NCBI GenBank assembly: GCA_037349105.1 | Contig: JAYJMM010000071.1 | Coordinates: forward strand, 62,001 to 126,000 | DNA: 64,000 nucleotides | Direction of reading: 5' to 3' | From: Limnomonas spitsbergensis | Taxonomy: Eukaryota; Chlorophyta; Chlorophyceae; Chlamydomonadales | Part shown: one piece after another, positions 43,640 to 55,660 of the stretch | Layout: each line of letters begins with the position of its first letter | How positions within the stretch are numbered: position 1 is the first letter of the stretch | Notes under the pieces: generated by a model | Databases searched by the model: none | Seen by the model: the letters and a program-made list of their open reading frames with translations, nothing else | Told to the model about the DNA's origin: nothing | Position numbers and translations under genes: made by a program

Positions 43640-46600
43640 ATGCCTCAGCAATTGTTGTCCATTCGTACGCGTGCCGTACATGCCTTCTCCCAGAGTCCTG
43701 CCTCTCGAGGTCCTGCCGCATCATCGTTGGCAATCGCAGCTCTCCCTACTTCGAAAATGATGAACTTGCAGAACTTAAAAATGCGTCAACAGGGATCTGT
43801 CCTCCATCGAAGGGGCGCCGCAATCCATCCTAGGCGTGCGCCCATCGCTTCCAGTAGCGCTGTTGCGGTTTCAGCGAAGAGCATAACAGGAACGATGGCC
43901 AACCTCAAGTCTCAGGGAAGGTGAGACCCACATCAGCTACCTGACGGACACTGCGGGCTACAGCAGCGCGACGTGACGGTTTGCATGATGTCCCGGAATC
44001 CATTTCTTGTCCCTCTAGCCTACTCCATTTTGCATGCATGCACAGGACTGCATTCATCCCTTTCCTTGTGGCTGGCGATCCTGACTTGGAGAGCACAGCA
44101 ATAGCCCTGCAGAAGCTGGATGCCCTTGGAGCTGATGTGATTGAAATTGGTGTGCCATACTCGGTGAGCCACTCCTAGTCTGTTTTTTAGTGCGCATCAG
44201 ACCACCCAAGGTGGAACTCAGGACGGCCACCACGATGGGACCTAAACTTGACCCGCCCACAGCTGGTGGGCCGAGCAGCAAGTTTTGCTGCATGTGCACC
44301 CCACGGCCGTAGGCTGTGATGTAGCAGAGATATAGCTGAATCAAGCTAAGCAATGCACTGTAAACTAGACATGGCTACAAGTCGGCAACTGTAGCTTGGG
44401 CACTGCAGAAGGCATACTAAGCGATTGGGTCCTGAAGAGAAGTGTGACGGCTTCTGGGCAGCTGGCGGGGGAGGAGTCGTGACGACAGCCGCCGAATTGC
44501 GCATGGCGGCACATAATGCCAGGGTGGCACTAATGTACCGTGCATGCAACCTTATAAGATAGATCCGTCCTCTAGCCTGTTGCAGTGGTCACTTCCGCGT
44601 GTGCCATGCACCTCATGATGGCTGGGCAGCACTGATCCCACGTGTCACATATTCATGCATACCTGCCATGCTGAAGCAGCTGATTGCTTAGGCAAAGTCC
44701 TCATCCCGGGATCCCTGAGGGCTGCTGATCCTCATTGGGTGGCGGCTCTTTACAGATGATGCAGCTGAAGCTAGAACATTCGATATCGCTGCTTTGTTCT
44801 TGCCATGTCAGTAATTTGCTGGCCCCCTTTTCAGTACAATAGTACATCCCTGATATTCTTAGAAGATCTGTTACCCTTGGTACATCTCGTACCCTCAGCA
44901 GATCTGTCAACCTTGGTGGATCTGATGCCCTTGATATCTGACCACCTCATCCTCCTGTTCCTGCAGGACCCCCTAGCTGATGGCCCGGTCATCCAGGGAG
45001 CAGCTACCCGGGCCTTGGAGAAGGGCACGACACTGGACAAGGTCCTTAAGATGATGAGCAGCGTAAACATCAAGGCACCTATGCTCATGTTCACCTACTA
45101 CAACCCCATCATGAGACGAGGGATGGACCTGTTCATGCAACAGATCAAGGCAGCAGGGGCCTCAGGTGAGGCGAGGGGCTGCAGCTTGCAACGGCTGGTT
45201 ACAACTTGCAACAGCAAGTTGCAACTTGGAACAGCTGGCCACAAATTGGAATGGCTGGTAACAACTGGCAGCAGTAGATAACAACAGGTACTCACTGGTA
45301 TGTGATTTTCTAACAGACTTATGGAGGCAACAGGAGACCCTAGTGCTGGTCTCTTAAGTTTTTGGCACAGACTTGCTTCACTTGCCCGTCTCCTGTGTGG
45401 GAGCGTGGATGCTGAAACAATCCAAGACAGATCTGGCGCAGCATGCCTAGATGTTATTGGCTGAAAAGGCTTGTCGACATTTGTCGCTTTATTTTGGCTG
45501 ACACCTCCCAAGCTCTTGCATCTTTTTTGTTCATTGGTTTAGGCTGCCAATTAGAGGGTTGGACCATGCCTGAATGATGCCTGCATCACTGGTATCGGGC
45601 AACATGAAACCCTGAATTCTTAACCCCCAATTCTAAACAACGGCATCTCTGGCATCAGGTATCAGTACACATGCCCCTGCCTGGAGAGAAGCACACTTTA
45701 GGTAGAGAGCTGTAAGCCCACACATATCTGTGATGGCTTTAGGTCTAGGACTCCCCACGCTCCCTGTGGTAGTTGCTCAAGATCAATTTCATCATCAATT
45801 TACCATTTTGTCTCCTTTATACCCTCAATCATTCCGCAGCACTGCCTGACATGACCGCTCCACATATCTCCCACCCACCCTCCCATCTGTCTTTTCCCTG
45901 GCGTTGCGTCCACACTGCCTTTCACACTGTCATCCTCACTTTGGGGCAGGCTTGCTGGTTCCCGACATCCCGCTCGAAGAGACGTATGCCGTGCGCGAGG
46001 TCTGTGACCGGCACGGGATCGAGCTGATCCTGCTGGCAACGCCGACCACGCCGCTAGCGCGAATGGAGGCCATCGCCAAGGCCTCTCAGGGCTTCGTCTA
46101 CCTGGTGTCTGTGACGGGGGTCACCGGGGTCCAGGCCACCATGGAGTCACGAGTGGAGGGCCTGGTGAAGCAGTTGCAAAGTGTGACTGATAAGCCGGTA
46201 GGAAGGGTGGGGTGTGGATTGATGTCGGGGTTGTAAATGACGATCGAGGTGCGTCACGGCCTACGGCTACAGGTCGGTCGGGTTCAGGAAGCCCCACTGC
46301 TTGGGCTGCTGGCTGTTCGTTGAGTGAGGTATTGTCCCGTCGGCCCAGCAGAGGACCCAAAAGGGTTAGGTCATCAACCGGTATCGTATCATAAATAAAC
46401 ACAAGGGTGGGGGCAGTAGGGAGAGGTGGGGCCAGGCCACCTAGGAAACACCCCCTAGGACATGGGGTCGAACGGGCTGGGGCTGTTTGTGTGTGGGGGG
46501 CGGGCTGTGTCTGTGTGTGTGTGTGTGTCTGTTTTGTGCTACCTCGCGCATGTCACAATACTGTATGTCGTTTTGTATGCACAACCGTCGCTGACGCCAA

Positions 46601-48864
46601 ATGTTACTTTGCAGTCGCTTTTTAACCAATATCCTGTACCGGCATTGCAATGTCAACCGCTCCGTCTGAGTGACTTCGCTCTCTGCTTGCAGGCCTCCCA
46701 TATTTGCCTGCCCCAGACCACAGGTGGACAACAGTGCTGTGACGGCCGGCCGTTTCGAACTTTGAAATTTTGAATTCCAATCTGTATCGTACTCTCATTA
46801 AACGCAAGCATGTGACCGTATTGTATGCCCACCCTCTTTCCCTTCTGTTTCCTTCGCTCCCAACAAGATAGTGGGGCTCACACGTGGCTGAGCCTTATGA
46901 GCCGGGCCCAGAGGCGCAACTTCATTGACTGCCTGCCCCTGCTTCTTGGATTGGCTGCCCAACAGGTCTGCGTTGGATTTGGAGTGTCCAAGCCTGAGCA
47001 TGCGCGCCAGATTGCCTCGTGGGGAGCAGAGGGCGTGATCTGCGGCAGTGCGCTAGTCAGGGCGTTGGGGGAGTCGGGCTCACCGGTGAGTCTTTCGTGA
47101 ACAGCAGCGAGGAAACATTACGTAACGGATGAGGAAAACATTACGCTACGGATGGGGCGGGGGGGTACCTTGTTGCCTCCACTTTCGCGTCCAGAGGGCT
47201 GTTGACTAAAGGGAGTCCATGTCGGCAGTTATTTATAGGGTGAGGGGCGAGTCGGGCACTCCGGTGAGTCGACAGGCCAGGCTCCCAATACATGCTACTT
47301 GTGAGCGTGTGTGTACTGCCCTGAGCACGTCCTTATACCTGAATACCTGATACCCATTGGTTATGCTAGTCAGGGTGTTGGGGGTGTTGGGCACGACAGG
47401 GAATTTAGAGGGCTTTGAAGCTTAAGCTCAGTTTGAAGGGCAAGGAGGGAGGGGGGGACCCTTTTGCTTTTCTTGTCACTAGATCCCCATCTTGATCATG
47501 AAAACATCCTTGAGAAATCTTTCAAACAAAAACGCAGATGCCAGGACTTGGGAGGTCAGAGCTGAGTGTTATAGGCTAATGTACATATCGCCTCTATGAG
47601 GGTTCAGGATTCTGGGAGCCCTTCACTGTCTTGTTTGTGGATCCCGGCGCGCCACTTGTGCTGACCCATGTTGGGTTGCCGGTTCCGCGGTTGTGCTGCA
47701 TGTCGACCTGAATGTGCCATTGTTGTGTGACCACTGGCCAAGATACTGACCTGGACATATCATTGGCGTGTGACCACTGACCAGGATGCTGCTGACCTGG
47801 TATATCATTGGCGTGTGAGCACTGACCAAGATGCTGCTGATCTGGTATATCTATATCATTGGCGTGTGACCACTGACCAAGATGCTGCTGGCCTGGTATA
47901 TCATTGACTCATGACCACTGACCTTGATGCTGACCTGGTGTATCATTGGCGCGTGACCACTGACCTTGATGCTGACCTGTATATATCATTGATGTGTGGC
48001 CACTGACCAAGATGCTGCTGACCTGGTATATCATTGACTCATGACCAGTGACCTTGATGCTGACCTGTATATATCATTGATGTGTGACCACTGACCAAGA
48101 TGCTGCTGACCTGGATATGTCGCTGCTGACCTGGATGTGTCATTGACATGCGACCACTGACCAGAATGCTGACTTGGGTAAAGTGCTGACCTGCAACCAC
48201 TGACGAGGGTTTGAGCTGTGGGATCAGGTCCCAAGGGCTGTTTTTCCGGGGCCACACCATGCAGGAAGGCAAAAGATTGCCGCGGATCTGAGGCAGAGGC
48301 AATGGTGGACTGATGGTGCTCGTCAGTTGCTCTCCTTCCTTCTTAAGGCCCTGATTGAGCCCATCAATGGTGGACTAATGGGCTCGTCAGTTGTTCTCCT
48401 TCAATCTTGATCGAGGTTCATCAGCTGGTTTTAGTCCATTAATGGGGGACTGATGGCGCTCGTCAGTTGTTCTCCTTCAATCTTGAGACCCTGATTTAGC
48501 CCATCAGCGGATCTTGACCCGTCCATGGTGGCTACACGGCTGAAATTTGCTGCACCTCGGTGCTAGGCTGATGTGCCTGCTGCTGCTGCCACCACCCCCT
48601 CATAAACTATACTACGCTGCTGCTGCTGCTGCTGCCGCAGTGCCGCTCCTTCCAAGTTGTTTATGCTAGGCTGATGTGCCTGCTGCCACTGGTGCCCCCC
48701 TCGTCCACTCACTAGACTGGTGTGCCTCTTGCTGCTGCTGCCATCTCGCCTATGTTAACTACCGTATGCTAATTTATGTGTCTACTGTTGCTGACTTTTT
48801 GCAGGCGGAAGGCCTGGCGAAGATGGAGGAGCTAGCTGCCAGCTTGGTGAAAGCTATTAATTGA
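43640..48864 (+). CDS. trpA: tryptophan synthase alpha subunit, plastid-targeted, complete
   Basis: Six exons join in phase into 341 residues: 43640-43920, 44046-44163, 44967-45165, 45950-46197, 46966-47085 and 48805-48864. The enzyme splits indole-3-glycerol phosphate into indole and glyceraldehyde-3-phosphate, the penultimate step of tryptophan synthesis, normally channelled to a beta subunit. Residues 1-85 are Arg/Ser/Ala-rich with few acidic residues, as in chloroplast transit peptides. The barrel starts [17 protein letters not shown]. Catalytic Glu127 (VIEIGVPYS) and Asp138 (DPLADGP) correspond by spacing to E. coli Glu49 and Asp60. Later landmarks are [33 protein letters not shown] and [11 protein letters not shown]. 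Introns hold a dispersed repeat (44190-44345), a LINE-like tail (46865-46930) and minisatellites in the last intron. Start chosen as the ATG opening the transit-like exon. It is divergently arranged with the Sec14-like gene, 110 bp apart. Confidence 0.95.
44190..44345 (+). repeat. dispersed ~150-bp repeat in trpA intron 2
   Basis: It starts agtgcgcatcagaccaccca and passes through cacagctggtgggccgagca and acggccgtaggctgtgatgt. It is one of the better-preserved copies. Confidence 0.65.
47720..48190. repeat. ~40-45-bp minisatellite in trpA intron 5
   Basis: About eleven units built from gtgtgaccactgaccaagat, gctgctgacctggtatatca and ttg, with variable gctgct insertions. Confidence 0.85.
48297..48510. 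repeat. three ~70-80-bp tandem units in trpA intron 5
   Basis: Units contain aatggtggactgatgg, gctcgtcagttgttctcctt and ccctgatt(g/t)agcccatc. CTG/GCT-rich trinucleotide runs follow at 48575-48770. Confidence 0.75.
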
Positions 48865-50006
48865 TCTGGCTAGTACCTTGTGAACTGGGAGATCATCACG
48901 GCCACCATGGAGCGAGATCTGGGCGCTAGATCCGGGAGTAAGGACTGAAGGAATGAAATATCCATTGGCAGGCCAACAAGAGGAGAATATGCCTCAGCAC
49001 CAGCATCAAACGGTCAACATTATTTTGTACTTGTACTGGTTAACGTGCACCATGCGTCAAATGTGATGCTCCCCTGGACAGTACAACCTTCACAGCATGT
49101 TCAAATATTGAGTATATTTCCATTGTGGCTTGAGGCAACGCCTATGTCAGTGCAGAGAGTGCTTGCCAACATTTACTGGGAATTATGGCTAGAAGCCGGT
49201 TTATTTTATATAACAGTCTGTCCCAGGTCTGTCCAGACACTCATTTCAGAGTGCTTTGTGAGTGAGAGGAAGGCAAGTGACGCAGGCTGGTGCACGGATG
49301 ATGTTTTCAATTACTGCATGTCGTACATGCAACGCCAGGCTGACTCCGGTCCATCAAGTGAACAAAGTCAACACCTTTGATGTCCTATTTCTGGTGAAGG
49401 TACTGGTGTAAGCAGTAGGGAGGCTGGGTGGGAAGAGAGCAAAATGATTGAAGCTGCATGACAGAGTGGCATCAAGAAGATGAAGCCGACGTAGGTGCAT
49501 ACGTAATGATGATAAGATGTGCATTGAAATCAATCAGTGTCTCAATGGGTCCACATCAGAGACGGCATCAGGTCTCAATCTCATGTCAGCATCATACTTC
49601 GAGGACATGGCAGTGATGGCACCATGAAAGTTCCTGGGGTCAGCCAAGCAGCTTGGCTGGCAGCTGTGCAGACTGGCCCTCCCTCTGTCTCCATGAAATC
49701 CTCCAGCATGCAGTCAATCCACGATTCGAAACACGTCAAACAGGTATTTTGGGCACCCCTGGTCTGGAACGCTGATATCACTATCATGTTAAGACACAAA
49801 TTATATTGCAAATTGCGTTGTCGATATCCTGAAGGTGTTCGTTATTGGCCTCGATAACCTGGGCTTCGGTTCTCGTGCTTGGGTGCTGTAGACTGCAGGT
49901 GTCGATGTACGGGCGCTGTCGGGGTTCGCAGGGTCTGGTGCCCATTTCTCTGCCCGGCACCGACTGCTCCTTCCTTTCAGGGTCTTTGACGTTAGCATAG
50001 GCCATC
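48865..50006. other. intergenic, 3' flank of trpA and 5' flank of RPL12
   Basis: A 111-codon plus-strand frame at 49045-49380 has no known domain and probably lies in the trpA 3' untranslated region or spacer. The RPL12 promoter is presumably 49850-50000. No TATA box was recognised. Confidence 0.45.
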
Positions 50007-52181
50007 ATGCCTCCCAAGGTAGTGTCTGCCGCCTTCATGCGGCCTCGCCCTCTGAATCCTCTCCCCGGCCATTCCCAGCATTATCTGCTAATGTTTTCTT
50101 CTTTTTACTGCGCAGTTCGATGCCAACGAGGTCAGGTTCTGTGCCGATGGCTGCATTGGCTCCATCGTCCTCGATTGGACCACCATGATGCAACTTTCTA
50201 ACTTGTTTGTTTCTTTTTAACGCAGATTATGGAGGTGTTCGTCAGGGTGACCGGAGGTGGGTTCCGCAGCCGACACTTAGCTCTACCTGACCGTCGTGCC
50301 GCAGCCAAACTTCAGCTCATTTGATTCCTCCGATGGCTACCACCCGTAGGGGAGGTGGGTGCCGCCTCTTCTCTGGCCCCTAAGATCGGACCTCTGGGTC
50401 TGTCTCCCAAGAAGGTTGGTGAGGACATTGCCAAGGAGACTGCCAAGGACTGGAAGGGTCTGCGCATCACTGTCAAGCTGACGGTGCAAAACCGCCAAGC
50501 CAAGGTGTCAGTCGTCCCCACTGCTGCGTCAATGGTCGTCAGGGCGCTCAAGGAGCCTCCTCGCGACAGGAAGAAGGCAAGTAGCAGGGCCCATGCAGGC
50601 ATGCCCCGGCGGCTGCCCATGCCTGGCGTTCTCACCAGCATTTGTGGCTTGTCTTCCGGCAGGAGATGATCCGGTGCTGATGCCCATGCTGCATGCATGC
50701 ACGCGGAAAGGCTCCTACAAGCTCCCCGCCCCCAACGCCAGCTCGGCCTTAATGAATTTCCGGGCCCGCCCTCTTACCCTCCCGCCCGAGATCTTGTGCA
50801 TGACAGTTTTATTTGAAGTGCGCACCAGATCCTCTTTGGGGCCTGCATGGCATCCACTACTTAGCCAGTCAGGGCGAAGCCACTACGGGCCCACAACTGG
50901 CGGCCCAAACAGCAGGACTTTTGCATGAGGCCTCCTCGGCCGTAGGCCATGATGTAGGAGAATTGCCCCCACAGCACTTTCAAAATGACTCGGCCCCCCT
51001 GATCCTTCGTGCTAGACAACCTTGCTCACAACCCTGGCTCTCACAGGAGAAGAACGTCAAGCACACCGGGAACATCACCATGGATGACATCATCAGCATC
51101 GCCCGCATCATGCGCCCTCGGAGCTGCGCGCGTGAGCTGAGCGGAGTGTGCAAGGAGATCCTCGGCACAGCCCAGTCAGTCGGATGCACCGTCGACCGCG
51201 AGTTCCCCCGTGACCTGTGCACCAAAGTGGGTGATTGTTGGCACACTTGTGGGCCCTGCTTGAAAACTCTGCCCGCGTGAGCGCCCAACCTGCCTGGTTG
51301 GGAGGGAAGGAATGGAAAGCATGATGTTGAGTGAACCATCGGATTCCGCTTTTCATGTCATGGTGAAAAAAGTTGGGTCAAATGAGCCATCGATCGTGTG
51401 TGTCCCCGCGATCTGTATGCCATGGTGAGTCAGTGAAGTGACACCTCTGGGCCCTGCCTCTGCCACATGCCACGGGTAGATTCATGGTGTTACACCCCAG
51501 GCTTTGTCTCAGGCACATGCCCATGGTCGGTCAAGGACAGAGCACCTCTAGGCCTGCTGAAGGGGCTCAGCTGCTTGGGCACCCAACTGTCTGATTGGGA
51601 GGGAAGGAAAGTAGAGGGGCAGTAGGTGTGAGGAGAGAAGTAAGAGGGAAGGGAAAAAACACCATGGTGGTTGAACACAGCGCAGTCTCCCCCGCAGTTC
51701 ATTCTGTATCATGTGAACCCAACCTGATGGCTCCAGCCGGACAAGTCACTTTTGACATTTGTTGCAGCAGGGATGAGTTGAAGCAAGATGTCATTGCAAA
51801 CTGAAATTTGTTTTGTCCCCAATATAATGTCCAAGGTCACTTCCTGTAACCCTCTGACAGTGTGTGCCACCATCCACACATGCCATTGCACTTCCCTACA
51901 CATTTGAGAGGGCAGTCGATCCACATGTCATGCCAACTCGTCCAGCTCTATGGCATTTGAGGAGCCGCCCAATGGTTGATATCCCCTTTTATCCAAATCC
52001 TGTCAGTGGAGAGCTTTCTGGTCATTTTTGGTCCTGCCCACAGTCTTGTTGATGTTTTTACCCACATTTGGTTCCTTGTCTGCGCTGCTGCACTTCCTAA
52101 ACTGTATTTGCCACTTCCTAAACTGTATTTGCCACTCTGTCACAGATTGATGATGGTGAGCTGGAGATCCCCAAGGCATAA
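50007..52181 (+). CDS. RPL12: cytosolic ribosomal protein uL11 (L12), complete
   Basis: Six exons join in phase into 166 residues: 50007-50018 (MPPK), a 15-nt exon 50116-50130 (FDANE), 50226-50256, 50350-50576, 51047-51226 and 52146-52181. Landmarks are [85 protein letters not shown] and the end [11 protein letters not shown]. The protein forms the base of the 60S stalk that binds the GTPase-associated centre. Length fits the family (165 aa). The intron after DRKK uses a GC donor (AAGAAG|GCAAGT). Intron 4 carries a dispersed repeat (50815-50960) and intron 5 carries a LINE-like tail fragment (51540-51610). The start is fixed by the conserved MPPKFD. Confidence 0.95.
50815..50960 (+). repeat. 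dispersed ~150-bp repeat in RPL12 intron 4
   Basis: It starts agtgcgcaccagatcctctt and includes cggcccaaacagcaggactt and cggccgtaggccatgatgta. Confidence 0.65.
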
Positions 52182-52299
52182 GAAGGATTGGCTTTCAATT
52201 GCCATCAAAGGCATCAGAGGGTGTAGATCTCATTCGACATGGAATGCCTGTAACACCTCGCGAGTCTCAGGTTCCAACGATCAAGCGCGCATGTTTGAT

Positions 52300-53410
52300 A
52301 CATGACATAACACCTCTGGGCCCTGCTCAAAAAGGCTAGGCCGCGTGGGCGCCCAACTGTCCCGTTGGAAGAAAAGAAACTGAACACTTAACATGTGTGT
52401 GCAAGCACGTTGATACCGCAAGGCCTACTACCTAAGCATCAGGATGTTACACCTTGAGCTCAGCCATAACCTAACAGCCCCTCGCGGCTGAGCGCTCAGC
52501 GGGGCCTAGCGGGTTAATGACGTTACACTTCTGGGCCCTGCTTAAATTAAGCTCGGCCACATCGGCAGTCAAAAATTCAGCGAGGAAATTGAAGGGAGAA
52601 GGCAGGAGCCCAGTGGGTACACACTGTTCTTAACCTCGTGAGTTTTCGCACAAGAAAGGCTGAACCGTGTTTACGGCGTCCAACTGTTTCGTTGGAAGCC
52701 AACATAGGATTAAAGGGAAAGAAATCAGACGTTAAATCTCTTCACCCCAAAATGAAGGGTAGCCCCTCCAGAGTCTAGGCATCAACGAGGGTCACCACAT
52801 CCATCACAGAAACCAATGCGTCCCTCCCATACCTGCCCTGGCAGAACTGCTCAAAGACGCTAAAAGCCTGTGCTGCCCAAGAAGGCCCTGCCGCGTGAGC
52901 GCCATACGGTCAGCTTAAAAAAGAAAGATAGGCAGGAGCAGAAGAAAAGGTAAAGAGGAACGCAAAGGATCATGAAAAGACACCCCTCTCCGATTTAAAG
53001 GCAGTCCGAAGACTCCCCAGCCCCGGTGTATGACGTTACACCTCTGGGCCCGGGCAGTCGGCGCCCACATTTTTGAGCAGAGTCCAGGGGTCAATGCAAT
53101 TATACCGCTGGGGCACCCAGCTAATCGGTCGGGACGAATGACAAACAGGCCGCTCAGATGGTCAGGAACAAGGAAGTCAAGTTAAGTCAAGGGACACCCC
53201 AAAGGCTGGGGAAAAGGTATGTCAAGGGAGGCCCCTGTCGAGTCCGGCCTTTAGCAGGTCAATTTAAGAGCAGGGAGGGACGAAAAAGGACCAATCAAGA
53301 AAATCCCTCCCCCCTAAAATGTGAAAATAAGTCAGATTCCTCAGAGCCCCTGTGGAAATAGCCCTCACCGAAGCCCCCAAGAAGGTCAATGACGTTACAC
53401 CTCTGGGCCT
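52300..53410 (-). mobile_element. cluster of minus-oriented LINE-like 3' tails
   Basis: At least four tails begin with the reversed end taacacctctgggccctgct or close variants (near 52310, 52528, 53035, 53393). These are followed by ggccgcgtgggcgcccaact and purine-rich runs. All are short and non-coding. A broken ORF piece is suggested around 52740-52870. Confidence 0.6.
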
Positions 53411-54245
53411 TGCTACAGTATTTGAGTGTCGCTTTTACAGGACCGTAGACGCTTATGTTAGGGTGGTGCGATGTATGCGGGGAGGTGGAGGTTGTCTACG
53501 GGCGCGGGCATGGCAATTGCATGCATGTCTGGATTGTTACACCTGCCTATTTGAGGTCGCTGCCCTGCTTGGATTGCTCACTTTCTACATCGAGAGCGCT
53601 GGACAGAAAACACGACTTGCCTGTTGGGGATCAGCCCACCCTGGCAGAAACAGGGATCTAATCCAGTATTCCTGCCAGGGAATTCCTGCTATGCCGTCTC
53701 CGGTTCTAGGTGGGAGCTGAGTGGAAGGGCAGGCACCGGTAGGCAACTGCTTACTCGGATCTAGATCGGACACACCTACAAGTGGTCCTGGGTGAATCGG
53801 AGCCATGTTTTTCGGCTTCCCTTCTCGTCTTTCGGAGGCTACCAAGGACTGTCACAGTAGGAATACATCAATCGTTGAGACACACCAATTGAAACATCTG
53901 GCATTATGTACTTATGCAGGATGCCATGCCATGCCAGGGACCATCCAATCCCAAACAGCCATATGCAGTATGACCTTAAGCCAACGCTAACATTATATCA
54001 AAAGTTCTGGCGCTGCCCCTAGAGTCTTTGGTTTGAGAGGCTCCACCCCATTAGTTCCGATGCGTGCACTCCCACCTACCGCTGCTGATTGCTCCCATGC
54101 AAGGCTCTGGCAGCATGGCCACTAGTGCTGAGAAGGCCACTGACAGAATCTCCTTGTCATATTGTGTGGACAGACCGCATTTTGAGAACATCAGAATGTG
54201 CATGCATCAAGCCGTGAAGCAACAGTAGCTTCAAAATTAACTGAT
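53411..54245. other. no gene recognised
   Basis: Short open frames only. Near 53450-53560 one plus-strand frame is Cys/Gly-rich (CMRGGGGCLRARAW), without the spacing of any zinc finger I know. Confidence 0.35.
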
Positions 54246-54249
54246 GGCC

Positions 54250-54905
54250 ATACATAGGTTCCGGCCTTCTGTTTTGGTCCTTTTTTATTGTTGTTGTTGT
54301 TTGCCCCCTTATTAGTTTCTTCTCTTCTCCCTTCTGATCAGTGGGGCGCCCTCGCGGCCAAGCAGGGGTGGGACACGCTTGCTTTTCTGGACTGTTTGTA
54401 GAGGCTTTGTTGAGGGTTAGTCTCTAGTGGAACTCAGGTGTTGGACTTGGTCTTCGTTGCCTTCCCGGCCTCTCCTTTTGTTCCTTTCCCCCTCTCTTCC
54501 TTTTAGTTCCTTATTTACTCCCTTCTGAACAGTTAGGCGCCCACGCGGCCGAGCTTTGAGCGGGCCCAGAGGTGTAACGTTATTGACCTCTGGGCCTTGC
54601 GCAAACAGGCTCGGCCGCGTGGGCGCCTAACCTTTTCTTTTCCTACCATCAAGACAGGACGTCGGAGAGCTTGCGGGCAGGGGTGGGAGGCCCTGAATTT
54701 TGCACTTTTAGATGAGTTTTTTGAAGGCTAGTCTCTTCAGGGGCATGGGATTCGGTTTGCCCGACCTTTGTGTTCTTTTTGTTTGGTGGGTGAACTTGCT
54801 ATCCTTTATTTCCTCTTATGACTTCTCCCTTGACTTTCCTAGCTGTCTTTTTGTTTGCCGACGTGGCCGAGCTTCATTTCAGCATGGCCCAGAGGTGTAA
54901 TGTCA
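54250..54905 (+). mobile_element. two plus-oriented LINE-like 3' tails, the first with palindromic end
   Basis: The first tail runs to 54588 and ends with gggcgcccacgtggccgagc-like sequence, ggcccagaggtgtaacgtta, then cctctgggcc and ggctcggccgcgtgggcgcc, giving a ~95-base inverted repeat (54536-54631). A second tail follows at 54700-54905. Confidence 0.7.
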
Positions 54906-55660
54906 TTACTTAAAGGGTTGGGAGGAAAGATGGAAACAGACGGGGGACAGAACAAAAAATGAGGAAAAGTGGGAAATAATGTGAAGGGACAAAACAAAAG
55001 GCTGGAAAATAAATACAAAGGAAGTTTCAGCCTCTGAAAATGTCGAAGCCTCTACGATATCTACCACTTCTTCCACAAAGGCCAGGGCATCCTACCCAAG
55101 CTTGCCCCGGTACAACTCGAAGAAGTCCCTAGCACCGTTCGGAGGACCTGCCCATCCCCGCTCCTCAAGTTGATCCTGCACGCTGGGGCATTGAAAGCAA
55201 GCATGCAATGCGTCCTCCACATGCTCGCCGCCTCCCCTAGCCCAGCATCGCTGGCAGCACCGTCTGTCACGCTGCTGACTGCTGCGCCGTCCTCTAGTGT
55301 CAGCCGTGTTGACGGCGCCGAGTTGTTGCTGGTGTGGCTTCCAGGATGTGCCAGTTTGCCCCGCCGTAGGCTGGAGCCAGACGTGGCAGGCGGCCGCAGA
55401 CCTATGCGCGGTGGTGGGGTCCCTAGAGTCTCCTCTGCCAGTCGCCTTCAGCTGTGCCTGCGTGTAGGCTGCGTCCACTAGCTGTCGCACCTCTGGGACG
55501 GGGAGCGGCTGCAGGTGAAACACTGCCTGACACAGTCTACTACAGGGACTACTGCTCCCCTATCCAACTCCTCCATCGGTATCAGGTCACTGCACCATGT
55601 GCGCTCTCCGGTGTTCTGTCGAAACGCAAGCTGCCGGTTGGCCACCATGGCAGCCGCCAC
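54905..55660 (-). mobile_element. LINE-like element, minus, with longest readable ORF end
   Basis: The minus-strand frame 55523-55092 encodes PEVRQLVDAAYTQAQLKATG. After a frame-consistent stretch comes the Cys/His motif CCQRCWARGGGEHVEDALHA followed by CFQCPSVQDQLEERGWAGPP, then GARDFFELYRGKLG. This is the best-preserved copy of the ORF end in the window. Upstream pieces (ERTWCSDLIPMEELDRG) at about 55560-55640 are in another frame. The tail joins 54905 tail to tail with the plus-oriented copy. Assignment to non-LTR elements rests on the Cys-His motif, 5' truncation and constant 3' ends. Confidence 0.65.

Noticed and set aside
43640..48864. Bacterial origin of tryptophan synthase alpha
   Set aside because: Five spliceosomal introns, a transit-peptide-like N-terminus and eukaryotic neighbours show a nuclear gene. 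An ancient plastid ancestry of the family does not make this a recent transfer.
49045..49380. 111-codon ORF after trpA
   Set aside because: No domain or splice context; probably 3' untranslated or intergenic sequence.
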